A DNA stretch of 5,740 nt from Hyphomicrobiales bacterium (GTDB taxonomy: Bacteria; Pseudomonadota; Alphaproteobacteria; Rhizobiales; Rhizobiaceae), in the NCBI GenBank assembly GCA_015654965.1, contig JAATGD010000299.1, forward strand, positions 1 to 5,740, written 5' to 3'. Of the stretch, positions 1 through 5,740 are shown one piece after another. The translations under genes were made by a program, and so were the position numbers. The notes under the pieces are model-generated. The model was not told the origin of the DNA, ran no database searches, and saw only the letters and a list, made by a program, of their open reading frames with translations. Positions within the stretch are counted from its first letter, which is position 1, and every line of letters starts with the position of its first letter.

Positions 1-3000
1 GAAGCCCTGCGCTGGGTGATGGGTGAAAACTCATACAAGAACATGCGCGCTTCGGGCATGGATGACGTGATCTTTTCCGGCTCTGCCACGCGCCCCGCGC
101 GCAATATGGCGCAAGTGACGCTTTTCCTCGACAATTCCGACCGCACTGCACCCGCCAGCTACAATGATCAGGACGAATTGCAGGTTTCCCGCCGTATCGA
201 GCGTGAGGCTGGTTCCGTCTATCGCATCAACGGCAAGGAAGCGCGTGCCAAGGATGTGCAGCTTCTCTTCGCCGACCAGTCCACGGGTGCGCGCTCTCCC
301 TCCATGGTTGGGCAGGGGCGTATTGGCGAGTTGATACAGGCAAAACCGCAGGCGCGGCGCGCGCTTCTGGAAGAAGCGGCCGGTATTTCGGGCCTGCATA
401 CCCGCCGTCACGAGGCGGAATTGCGTTTGCGCGCCGCTGAAACCAATCTCGAACGGCTCGAAGATGTGGTGGGGGAACTGGGCAGCCAGATCGAAAGCCT
501 GAAACGTCAGGCGCGCCAAGCCAATCGCTTCAAGGGCCTGTCTGCCGATATACGCAGCGCCGAGGCAGCCCTTTTGCATCTGCGCTGGGTGCAGGCCAAA
601 TCACATGAAGCGGAAGGGCAGAGCGCGCTTGCGCAGGCAACGGCTGTTGTCGGCGATATGGCGCAGGCGCAGATGAATGCGGCGCGTGAACAGGCAGTTG
701 GCGCGCATCGCCTGCCGGAATTGCGCGAAGTCGAGGCCAAGGCCGCAGCAGCGCTTCAACGCCTGTCGATCGCCCGCACCCAGCTTGATGATGAAGATGC
801 GCGCATCCGCCAGCGGCGTGCTGAACTCATGAAGCGGCTTGAGCAGCTGACCGCCGATATTGCGCGTGAAGAAGATATGCTGCGCGAAAACGCCGATATT
901 CTGCAACGATTGAGCGATGAAGAACAGGAACTGATCGCCTCAAGCGAGGCTTCGGGAGAACGCGACGAGGAATTGCACGCGCTGTTCGAGGAAGCGGAAA
1001 TCCGGTTGACGGATAGCGAGAATGCACTGGCGCGGGTGACGGCGGAACGCGCCGAGGCCACGGCCGAACGCACGCAAATCGAGCGCGCATTGCAGGAAAC
1101 GCAAACCCGCCGTGATCGTCTCACCGTGCAGATGGAGACAGTCGAGCGCGATATCGCAGCCGTTACTGAGCAGATCGGCGGGCTTTTTGATCCGGCGGAA
1201 AAGCGCATTGCGGTCGAAGCGGCGTCGGACGCGCTGGCGGCCTCCGAGGAAGCGGTGATTGGCGCAGAAGAACTGGTAGCCCATGCACGCCAGACGGAGG
1301 CGGCGAGCCGTGAGCCCTTGAGCGAGGCACGGACCGAATTAAACCGCATCGAGACGGAAGCGCAGACCTTGGCGCGTATTCTCAATGCAGGTGAGGCGCA
1401 GCAATTTCCGCCTGTGGTCGAGGAATTGCGCGTCGAAAAAGGTTATGAAGTGGCGCTTGGCGCGGCCCTTGGTGAAGATCTCGATGCGGCAAGTGACGAG
1501 AATGCGCCGGTGTTCTGGGCCTATAATCCCGCCTTGCAAGGCGACCCCGCATTGCCGGAAGGGGTGACGCCGCTCGACCGTTTGGTCGAAGGACCGCAGC
1601 AATTGCGCCGCAGGCTGGCACAGGTCGGCGTGGTGAGCGAGAGCGAGGGCAAGCGGCTACAGGGGCAATTGCGCCCCGGTCAGAGACTGGTGAGCAAGGC
1701 GGGAGCGCTGTGGCGCTGGGATGGCTATACCGCAAGTGCCGACGCGCCCACACCTGCCGCGCAAAGGCTTGCGCAGAAAAACCGCCTCACGGAACTTGAG
1801 CAGGAGCGCATTTCCGCCCGCAAGAGGCTCCAAGACGCGGAAACTGCCGTTCAACGCGCGGAAAGTAACGTGCGCGAGGCGGTCGAGCATGAGCGCACGG
1901 CGCGCGATCAATGGCGCGCCAACCAGCGCAGGCTCGATGAGGCGCGCGAGGCGCTGGCCGTTGCGGAACGTGCGGCAGGTGAACTGGCGACCCGCCGTTC
2001 AAGCCTTGATGAAGCCAAAGCACGCTTGCAAGAAAATTTAGAGGAAGCGCAGATCAGGCTGACTGAGGCCGAAGATCGATTGGGTGAAATGCCCGATCTG
2101 GACGCCATTGCGGCGCGTCTATCGGTCTTGACCAATGAAGTCCTGTCGGATCGCACGGCCTTGGCTGAAGCGCGTGCCGCTTATGAAGGCTTGCGGCGCG
2201 AGGCGGATGCGCGAAAGCGTCGCCTTGAAATGATTGTACTTGAGCGGCGCAACTGGGTTTCGCGCGCTGACAATGCGGAGCGGCAGATTGCGGCGCTCAA
2301 TGACCGCCGTGCGGAAACGGCGGATGAGGCGGAAAATCTTGCCGAAGCGCCCGAAGAAATCGAAGCGCGCCGCCGTGCTCTTTTGAACGAATTGTCCGAA
2401 GCCGATGCGCGGCGCAAGGAGGCGGCAGATCATTTGGCCACGGCTGAAAGCGCACAGGCCGAACTCGATAAGGTTGCGACATTGGCCATCCAGCAACTGG
2501 CTTCAAGCCGTGAGCAGCGTGCGCGCGCCGAGGAACGGCTGAATGCCGCTGAAGAAAGACGCAAGGATGCGGAAGCGCGCATTGTCGAGGCGCTTAATTG
2601 CGCGCCGCATGAGGCTATCCGCCATACGGGTTTCAAACCGGATGAAAAACTGCCGGATGCAGAGCATCTTGAACGCCAGTTGGACCGGCTGAAAATCGAG
2701 CGCGAGCGGCTGGGCGCGGTCAATCTGCGCGCCGAGGAAGAAAGCCAGGAATTGTCCACGCGTCTTGATGCCATCGTGTCGGAGCGCGAGGATGTGATCG
2801 AGGCGATCAAGAAATTGCGCCAGGCGATCCAGAGCCTCAACCGCGAAGGCCGCGAGCGGCTGCTTGCGGCTTTCGATGTGGTGAACACGCAGTTCCAGCG
2901 TCTGTTCACGCATCTGTTCGGCGGCGGCACGGCGGAACTGCAATTGATTGAAAGCGATGATCCGCTGGATGCGGGTCTTGAAATTCTGGCGCGTCCTCCG

Positions 3001-3336
3001 GGCAAGAAGCCGCAGACCATGACGCTTTTGTCGGGTGGAGAGCAGGCATTGACCGCCATGGCGCTGATTTTCGCGGTCTTCCTGACCAATCCGGCCCCGA
3101 TCTGCGTGCTCGACGAGGTGGATGCGCCGCTCGATGACCATAATGTCGAGCGCTATTGTAACCTCATGGATGAAATGGCCGCTTCGACTGAAACCCGTTT
3201 CGTGGTCATCACCCATAACCCGATTACCATGGCCCGCATGAACCGCCTGTTTGGCGTCACCATGGGCGAGCAGGGCGTCAGCCAGCTCGTTTCGGTCGAT
3301 CTGCAAACCGCCGAACGCCTGCGCGAGGCGAGTTGA
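1..3336 (+). CDS. smc: Chromosome segregation/condensation ATPase SMC, 5'-truncated by the window edge
   Basis: The frame is open from base 1, so the gene starts upstream; 1,111 codons and a TGA are visible. SMC dimers, with the kleisin ScpA and ScpB, form the bacterial condensin ring that organises and helps separate chromosomes. The window opens at EALRWVMGEN, which in SMC proteins directly follows Walker A, so about 40 residues are missing. Visible parts (window codon numbers): N-terminal head with the Q-loop motif VGQGRIGE (Q105); first long coiled coil about 132-468, rich in A, E, R and L; hinge about 470-578; return coiled coil about 585-900; C-terminal head from the GAVNLRAEEE motif (about 904). 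That head carries signature LSGGEQ (1010-1015), Walker B with catalytic D1038-E1039, a D-loop, and the switch histidine in VVITHN. A frameless read-through with all C-terminal ATPase motifs argues for an intact gene. The hinge is unusual for SMC (see findings). MukB and Rad50 are excluded by the motif layout. Confidence 0.97.
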   Translation, partial: EALRWVMGENSYKNMRASGMDDVIFSGSATRPARNMAQVTLFLDNSDRTAPASYNDQDELQVSRRIEREAGSVYRINGKEARAKDVQLLFADQSTGARSPSMVGQGRIGELIQAKPQARRALLEEAAGISGLHTRRHEAELRLRAAETNLERLEDVVGELGSQIESLKRQARQANRFKGLSADIRSAEAALLHLRWVQAKSHEAEGQSALAQATAVVGDMAQAQMNAAREQAVGAHRLPELREVEAKAAAALQRLSIARTQLDDEDARIRQRRAELMKRLEQLTADIAREEDMLRENADILQRLSDEEQELIASSEASGERDEELHALFEEAEIRLTDSENALARVTAERAEATAERTQIERALQETQTRRDRLTVQMETVERDIAAVTEQIGGLFDPAEKRIAVEAASDALAASEEAVIGAEELVAHARQTEAASREPLSEARTELNRIETEAQTLARILNAGEAQQFPPVVEELRVEKGYEVALGAALGEDLDAASDENAPVFWAYNPALQGDPALPEGVTPLDRLVEGPQQLRRRLAQVGVVSESEGKRLQGQLRPGQRLVSKAGALWRWDGYTASADAPTPAAQRLAQKNRLTELEQERISARKRLQDAETAVQRAESNVREAVEHERTARDQWRANQRRLDEAREALAVAERAAGELATRRSSLDEAKARLQENLEEAQIRLTEAEDRLGEMPDLDAIAARLSVLTNEVLSDRTALAEARAAYEGLRREADARKRRLEMIVLERRNWVSRADNAERQIAALNDRRAETADEAENLAEAPEEIEARRRALLNELSEADARRKEAADHLATAESAQAELDKVATLAIQQLASSREQRARAEERLNAAEERRKDAEARIVEALNCAPHEAIRHTGFKPDEKLPDAEHLERQLDRLKIERERLGAVNLRAEEESQELSTRLDAIVSEREDVIEAIKKLRQAIQSLNREGRERLLAAFDVVNTQFQRLFTHLFGGGTAELQLIESDDPLDAGLEILARPPGKKPQTMTLLSGGEQALTAMALIFAVFLTNPAPICVLDEVDAPLDDHNVERYCNLMDEMAASTETRFVVITHNPITMARMNRLFGVTMGEQGVSQLVSVDLQTAERLREAS

Positions 3337-3361
3337 TCCCTTCTATAATTTCAGGATGAAT

Positions 3362-3365
3362 GGAG
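3362..3365 (+). promoter_or_regulatory. Ribosome binding site that decides the cfa start
   Basis: GGAG lies six bases before the ATG at 3372. Two other in-frame ATGs at 3360 and 3366 precede it. The AGGA at 3353-3356 is only three bases from the ATG at 3360, which is too close, though nine bases from 3366. The spacing therefore favours 3372, giving MAAQSRSV as the N-terminus. The three starts differ by only four residues. Confidence 0.55.
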
Positions 3366-3371
3366 ATGGTA

Positions 3372-4658
3372 ATGGCTGCTCAATCGAGGTCGGTCCGTGT
3401 CATCAGGACAGTGATTGAAACCCTGCGCCCGCAATTCGATATTGCGCTGTGGGATGGCACGCGCATCGGCTCATTTGGCGGTCCATGTCTGGTCATCAAG
3501 GACCCGTCGATTGTCCGCCAGCTCATGCTCCGGCCCAATTACGATTCGCTCATCGATATATGGACATCGGGCCGTATCGATATTGAAAATGGCACCATCC
3601 TTGATCTGGCCGGGGCAAAGACCGACGGCAGCGTCAAGCAGAGGCTGAAGGAATTGCCGAAATGGCAATTGTTGAAGGATTTCCCCGCGCTGTTTTTTGC
3701 CGGAAAAGCCGAAAACAACGCGGATATGGAGGGAAAAACGCCCTTTGTCAGCGGATCGAGCAAGGAAGCGATCACCCATCACTATGATGTGTCGAATGAT
3801 TTCTACCGGCTCTTTCTGGATGAACGCATGGTCTATACCTGCGGTTATTTCACCGACTGGGCCAACAGCATCGACAAGGCGCAGGAAGACAAGCTCGAAC
3901 TCATCTGCCGCAAGTTGCGCCTTAAACCTGGTGATCGGCTGCTGGATATTGGCTGCGGCTGGGGTGCGATGCTCATTTATGCGGCGAAGCATTATGGCGT
4001 GATTGGAACGGGGGTGTCACTGTCGGAAGCGCAGAGCGCCCTTGCGCGTGAGCGGATCAAGGCGGCAGGTCTCGAAGACCGCATCACCATCCACGTCAAA
4101 TCCTATGCGGAACTGGAAGGCGAGTTCGACAAGATCACCTCTATCGGCATGTTCGAGCATGTCGGCATTGAGCATTACGACGAATATTTTAGCGCCGTGA
4201 ACCGGCTGCTGCGCCCCGGCGGGCTTTATATGCATCATGCGATCACCCGGCGCATGAAACGCAACAAGAAGGCGTTCCGCCGCAAGAGCGCTGAACATCT
4301 GGCGCTGGTGAAATATATCTTCCCCGGTGGGGAACTCGATCATCTCGGCATGAGCATTGAAAACCTCGAAGGCCATGGTTTCGAGGTGCATGATGTCGAG
4401 AACCTGCGCGAGCATTATGGCCGCACATGCAGGCTTTGGTGTGAAAGGCTCAACGCCAATTTCGATAAGGCGGTGGCGGAAGTCGGCTATCCCAAGGCGC
4501 GGCTGTGGCTCCTCTATCTTGCGGGCTGCGCTCTGGCTTTCGAGCGCGGCACCGTGCAGATCAACCAGACGCTGGCCTCCAAGCGCCGGCGCGGTATTTC
4601 CGCCGTGCCGCAGACACGTGATGATATTTACGAAAATTTCGGTCAGGGAACGACCTGA
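3372..4658 (+). CDS. cfa: Cyclopropane-fatty-acyl-phospholipid synthase (SAM-dependent)
   Basis: This enzyme adds a methylene group from S-adenosylmethionine across cis double bonds of acyl chains in membrane phospholipids, for example turning cis-vaccenoyl into lactobacilloyl chains, usually in stationary phase or under acid stress. The product is 428 residues from the ATG at 3372 (432 from 3360), longer than the 382 of E. coli. An N-terminal lipid-binding domain (about 1-125) precedes the family motif HYDVSNDFY (from 137) and a Rossmann methyltransferase domain. SAM motif I is LLDIGCGWG (190-198), followed by GVSLSEAQ. Residues C157 (in TCGYF), E262 (in GMFEHVG), H289 (in MHHAIT) and Y349 (in HYGRTC) match the bicarbonate-binding set I recall for E. 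coli CFA synthase (C139, E239, H266, Y317); the E-to-H spacing of 27 is identical. The gene begins 35 bases after smc with no terminator hairpin between, so partial co-transcription is possible. Its stop abuts the stop of the opposing VOC gene. The family is secure; exact lipid product is inferred. Confidence 0.93.
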   Translation: MAAQSRSVRVIRTVIETLRPQFDIALWDGTRIGSFGGPCLVIKDPSIVRQLMLRPNYDSLIDIWTSGRIDIENGTILDLAGAKTDGSVKQRLKELPKWQLLKDFPALFFAGKAENNADMEGKTPFVSGSSKEAITHHYDVSNDFYRLFLDERMVYTCGYFTDWANSIDKAQEDKLELICRKLRLKPGDRLLDIGCGWGAMLIYAAKHYGVIGTGVSLSEAQSALARERIKAAGLEDRITIHVKSYAELEGEFDKITSIGMFEHVGIEHYDEYFSAVNRLLRPGGLYMHHAITRRMKRNKKAFRRKSAEHLALVKYIFPGGELDHLGMSIENLEGHGFEVHDVENLREHYGRTCRLWCERLNANFDKAVAEVGYPKARLWLLYLAGCALAFERGTVQINQTLASKRRRGISAVPQTRDDIYENFGQGTT

Positions 4659-5003
4659 TCACTTTTCGCTCCATACCGCCAGTTCATTGCCTGCCGGATC
4701 GGTGAAGTGAAACCGCCGTCCGCCGGGAAAGGCAAAGATTGGCTTGGTAATGGTGCCACCTGCATCGGTGACGGCATCAAGTGCCGTTTCCAGACGGCTT
4801 GCGTAAAGCACCGGCAGCGGTTTTGTCGCAGCCTGCGGATCGGCATCAAAACCGCCGTCCAGACCTTCACTGAAGGCTGAATAGGCCGGTCCATAATCGG
4901 TAAATGTCCATCCAAAAGCGCGGGCATAGAAGCTTTTGGTCGCGTCAAGTGAGCCGTTCATGGCCGGCATTTCCAGATAATCGAGCTTGCCCGTGATGCG
5001 CAT
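4659..5003 (-). CDS. VOC (glyoxalase/bleomycin-resistance) superfamily protein, substrate unknown
   Basis: This 114-residue protein has the size and pattern of one vicinal-oxygen-chelate unit (two beta-alpha-beta-beta-beta modules). Module 1 begins KLDYLEMPA and continues with TKSFYARAFGWTF, the hallmark of the group annotated as 'predicted enzyme related to lactoylglutathione lyase' (COG3324-like, from memory). Module 2 contains LETALDAVTDAGGTI, then FAFPGGRRFHFTDPAGNELAVW. E107 in GNELAVW corresponds to the last metal-ligand glutamate of glyoxalase I. The first module carries no histidine at the usual ligand position (L7/D8 there), so classical glyoxalase I activity is doubtful. There is no signal peptide or membrane segment, so it is probably cytosolic. 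The ATG at 5001-5003 is supported by a strong Shine-Dalgarno (minus-strand GAGGAG at 5010-5015, six bases away). It is transcribed divergently from ppdK and converges on cfa with zero gap. Fold call is firm; function is not known. Confidence 0.9.
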   Translation of the reverse strand: MRITGKLDYLEMPAMNGSLDATKSFYARAFGWTFTDYGPAYSAFSEGLDGGFDADPQAATKPLPVLYASRLETALDAVTDAGGTITKPIFAFPGGRRFHFTDPAGNELAVWSEK

Positions 5004-5009
5004 CGCTCT

Positions 5010-5015
5010 CTCCTC
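5010..5015 (-). promoter_or_regulatory. Strong ribosome binding site of the VOC gene
   Basis: Read on the minus strand, GAGGAG sits six bases upstream of the ATG at 5003-5001. This near-perfect anti-16S match fixes the start and suggests efficient translation. Confidence 0.8.
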
Positions 5016-5028
5016 AATGAGTGGTTTT

Positions 5029-5046
5029 TATGTTCATGATATGTTC
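5029..5046 (-). repeat. Two helically phased direct repeats at the presumed VOC transcription start
   Basis: The heptamer GAACATA (minus strand) occurs at 5046-5040 and again at 5035-5029, 11 bases apart, about one DNA turn. The pair lies immediately downstream of the candidate -10, where a repressor would block the start. An operator role is inference; the repeat itself is exact. Confidence 0.4.
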
Positions 5047-5048
5047 TA

Positions 5049-5077
5049 ATATTGCTGCAAGCCCGTAAAAGAGTCAA
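5049..5077 (-). promoter_or_regulatory. Candidate sigma-70-type promoter for the VOC gene
   Basis: On the minus strand, TTGACT (5077-5072) matches the -35 consensus in five of six bases. It is followed 17 bases later by CAATAT (5054-5049), a weak -10 with three of six matches. Loose -10 elements are common in alphaproteobacteria. Transcription would begin near 5042, giving a leader of about 39 bases with the ribosome site near its end. This is read from sequence only. Confidence 0.4.
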
Positions 5078-5086
5078 GCATTGGTA

Positions 5087-5170
5087 CATGTCGCGGAAAA
5101 GTGGGAACCGGTTTTCCGTCAACGACATGCGCAAAAACAAATAGTTAAAGCGCGACGCGCTTTAGCGCAT
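5087..5170. repeat. RIME-like composite palindromic intergenic element (two hairpins)
   Basis: Two nested palindromes lie side by side. In the first (5087-5129), CATGTCG (5087-5093) pairs with CGACATG (5123-5129) and CGGAAAA (5094-5100) pairs with TTTTCCG (5112-5118), around a core containing AACCGGTT (5106-5113). In the second, TAAAGCGCG (5146-5154) pairs with CGCGCTTTA (5156-5164); its outer arms ATGCGC (5127-5132) and GCGCAT (5165-5170) overlap the end of the first palindrome. The sequence around GAAAAGTGGGAACCGGTTTTC closely resembles the abundant Rhizobiales intergenic repeats known as RIMEs (Rhizobium-specific intergenic mosaic elements), as I recall them. It starts ten bases upstream of the candidate VOC -35 box. 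Brucella also carries Bru-RS palindromic repeats, an alternative label. The structure is directly visible; the family name is from memory. Confidence 0.7.
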
Positions 5171-5226
5171 CTCTCACCGATCTAATCGATTCTATTGCTT
5201 TCGCTTATGTTTTTTGATTGGCAGCG

Positions 5227-5248
5227 GTGCTTGTGATCGCATAAGCAC
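5227..5248. repeat. 22-base dyad upstream of ppdK, possible operator
   Basis: GTGCTT (5227-5232) is inversely repeated as AAGCAC (5243-5248). Inside, TG (5234-5235) pairs with CA (5240-5241), and G5233 faces T5242 (a wobble if RNA). Only the central ATCG is unpaired. It lies about 58 bases upstream of the ppdK ATG. On neither strand is it directly followed by a T-run, so it does not look like an intrinsic terminator. A protein-binding dyad is the simplest reading, but this is inference. Confidence 0.35.
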
Positions 5249-5262
5249 AAAAAAGGTCATGA

Positions 5263-5268
5263 TATGAT
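5263..5268 (+). promoter_or_regulatory. Candidate -10 hexamer for ppdK
   Basis: TATGAT matches TATAAT in five of six bases and would place the transcript start near 5275, about 30 bases before the ATG. No good -35 box sits 16-19 bases upstream (that stretch is CATAAG-like), so either an activator or another sigma factor would be needed, or the true promoter is elsewhere between 5171 and 5262. Confidence 0.22.
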
Positions 5269-5295
5269 CAGATAAATGGGACAGATTCTCTTTCG

Positions 5296-5300
5296 GGAGG
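5296..5300 (+). promoter_or_regulatory. Ribosome binding site of ppdK
   Basis: GGAGG lies five bases upstream of the ATG at 5306 and fixes the start that gives MAKWVYKFGDG, the expected N-terminus of bacterial PPDK. Confidence 0.8.
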
Positions 5301-5305
5301 CCGTA

Positions 5306-5740
5306 ATGGCAAAATGGGTGTACAAATTCGGTGATGGCAAGGCGGAAGGGGCGGCCAGCGACCGTAACCTTCTTGGCGGCAAGGGCGCTAATCTCGCCGA
5401 GATGAGCAGCCTCGGGCTGCCGGTACCGCCCGGCTTTACCATCCCCACTGAAGTCTGCACCTATTATTACGATCATGATCGTTCCTACCCGACGGAACTC
5501 GAAGCGCAGGTCGCATCCGCCCTTGAACATGTGGCGCAACTGACGGGCCGCGCCTTTGGCGACGCGCAAAAGCCGCTTTTGGTCTCGGTGCGTTCTGGCG
5601 CGCGCGCCTCCATGCCCGGCATGATGGATACGGTCTTAAATCTCGGCCTCAACGACGAGACGGTCGAGGCCATTGCGCGGGAGGCGGGGGATGCGCGTTT
5701 CGCCTATGACAGCTATCGCCGCTTCATCCAGATGTATTCC
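5306..5740 (+). CDS. ppdK: Pyruvate, phosphate dikinase, N-terminal 145 residues (3'-truncated by the window edge)
   Basis: PPDK catalyses the reversible conversion of ATP, pyruvate and phosphate to AMP, phosphoenolpyruvate and pyrophosphate in the cytosol. In Brucella it is a known route from pyruvate to PEP for gluconeogenesis. The frame runs open to the last base (exactly 145 codons). The start of the nucleotide-binding (ATP-grasp) domain is clear: LLGGKGANLAEMSSLGLPVPPGF (residues 22-44, with the glycine-rich GGKGAN at 24-29) and VSVRSGARASMPGMMDTVLNLGLND (93-117), which includes the family's conserved arginine R96 and the MPGMMDT stretch. PEP synthase, the main alternative, lacks this exact form. 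About 740 residues, including the phosphohistidine domain and the PEP/pyruvate TIM barrel, lie outside the window if the length is the usual ~880-890. It is divergent from the VOC gene, about 300 bases away, with a RIME-like element between. Confidence 0.96.
   Translation, partial: MAKWVYKFGDGKAEGAASDRNLLGGKGANLAEMSSLGLPVPPGFTIPTEVCTYYYDHDRSYPTELEAQVASALEHVAQLTGRAFGDAQKPLLVSVRSGARASMPGMMDTVLNLGLNDETVEAIAREAGDARFAYDSYRRFIQMYS

Noticed and set aside
756..1385. 209-codon minus-strand frame opposite the smc coiled coil
   Set aside because: Its product is a serine/arginine/alanine-rich string, the expected mirror of the Ala/Glu/Arg-rich coiled coil. No motif was seen.
2430..3306. Long minus-strand open frames (219 and 267 codons) opposite the end of smc
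   Set aside because: They lie fully antisense to well-conserved SMC head motifs, have low-complexity Ser/Arg or mixed composition, and show no recognisable domain. GC-rich DNA makes such shadows common.
4958..5140. 60-codon minus-strand frame across the intergenic repeat
   Set aside because: It reads through the palindromic element and into the VOC gene in another frame; no ribosome site or domain supports it.
5146..5164. The TAAAGCGCG/CGCGCTTTA hairpin as an intrinsic terminator
   Set aside because: No T-run follows it on either strand, and it lies between divergent genes where no transcript is expected to end. It fits better as half of the repeat element.
5192..5569. 125-codon minus-strand frame opposite the start of ppdK
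   Set aside because: It overlaps conserved PPDK coding sequence on the other strand and resembles no family I know.
1..5740. A new defence, mobile or other undescribed multi-gene system
   Set aside because: All four genes belong to known families with housekeeping or metabolic roles, and no integrase, transposase, repeat array, att-like repeat or abrupt composition change was seen.

Overview
The window looks like ordinary chromosome of an alphaproteobacterium of the order Hyphomicrobiales, most likely Brucella or its close relative Ochrobactrum. Three things point there: the type of SMC protein (short, atypical hinge), the set and order of genes as I remember them from Brucella, and a composite palindromic intergenic repeat of the kind found across Rhizobiales genomes. 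The genus is an inference; no search was run.

Layout: (1) positions 1-3336, plus strand, hold all but the first ~40 codons of smc, the chromosome-condensation ATPase; the Walker A motif lies just outside the left edge. (2) After a 35-base gap, positions 3372-4658, plus strand, encode a cyclopropane-fatty-acyl-phospholipid synthase (cfa). (3) Positions 4659-5003, minus strand, encode a small VOC/glyoxalase-fold protein of unknown substrate. It converges on cfa so tightly that the two stop codons touch, forming the palindrome TGATCA. (4) Positions 5004-5305 are a ~300-base AT-richer divergent intergenic region. It holds a likely promoter for the VOC gene, an 84-base double-palindrome repeat (RIME-like), a separate 22-base dyad, and a 15-base motif that occurs once in each leader. 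(5) Positions 5306-5740, plus strand, are the first 145 codons of pyruvate phosphate dikinase (ppdK), which runs off the right edge.

The genes do not form one pathway. smc serves chromosome organisation, cfa modifies membrane phospholipids, ppdK interconverts pyruvate and phosphoenolpyruvate, and the VOC protein is unassigned. smc and cfa may share a transcript, since they are close and no terminator hairpin lies between them. I see no tRNA, rRNA, CRISPR array, transposase, prophage gene or toxin-antitoxin pair, and no convincing sign of a new multi-gene system. The points most worth a second look are all in the 5004-5305 intergenic region and at the cfa/VOC stop-codon junction.
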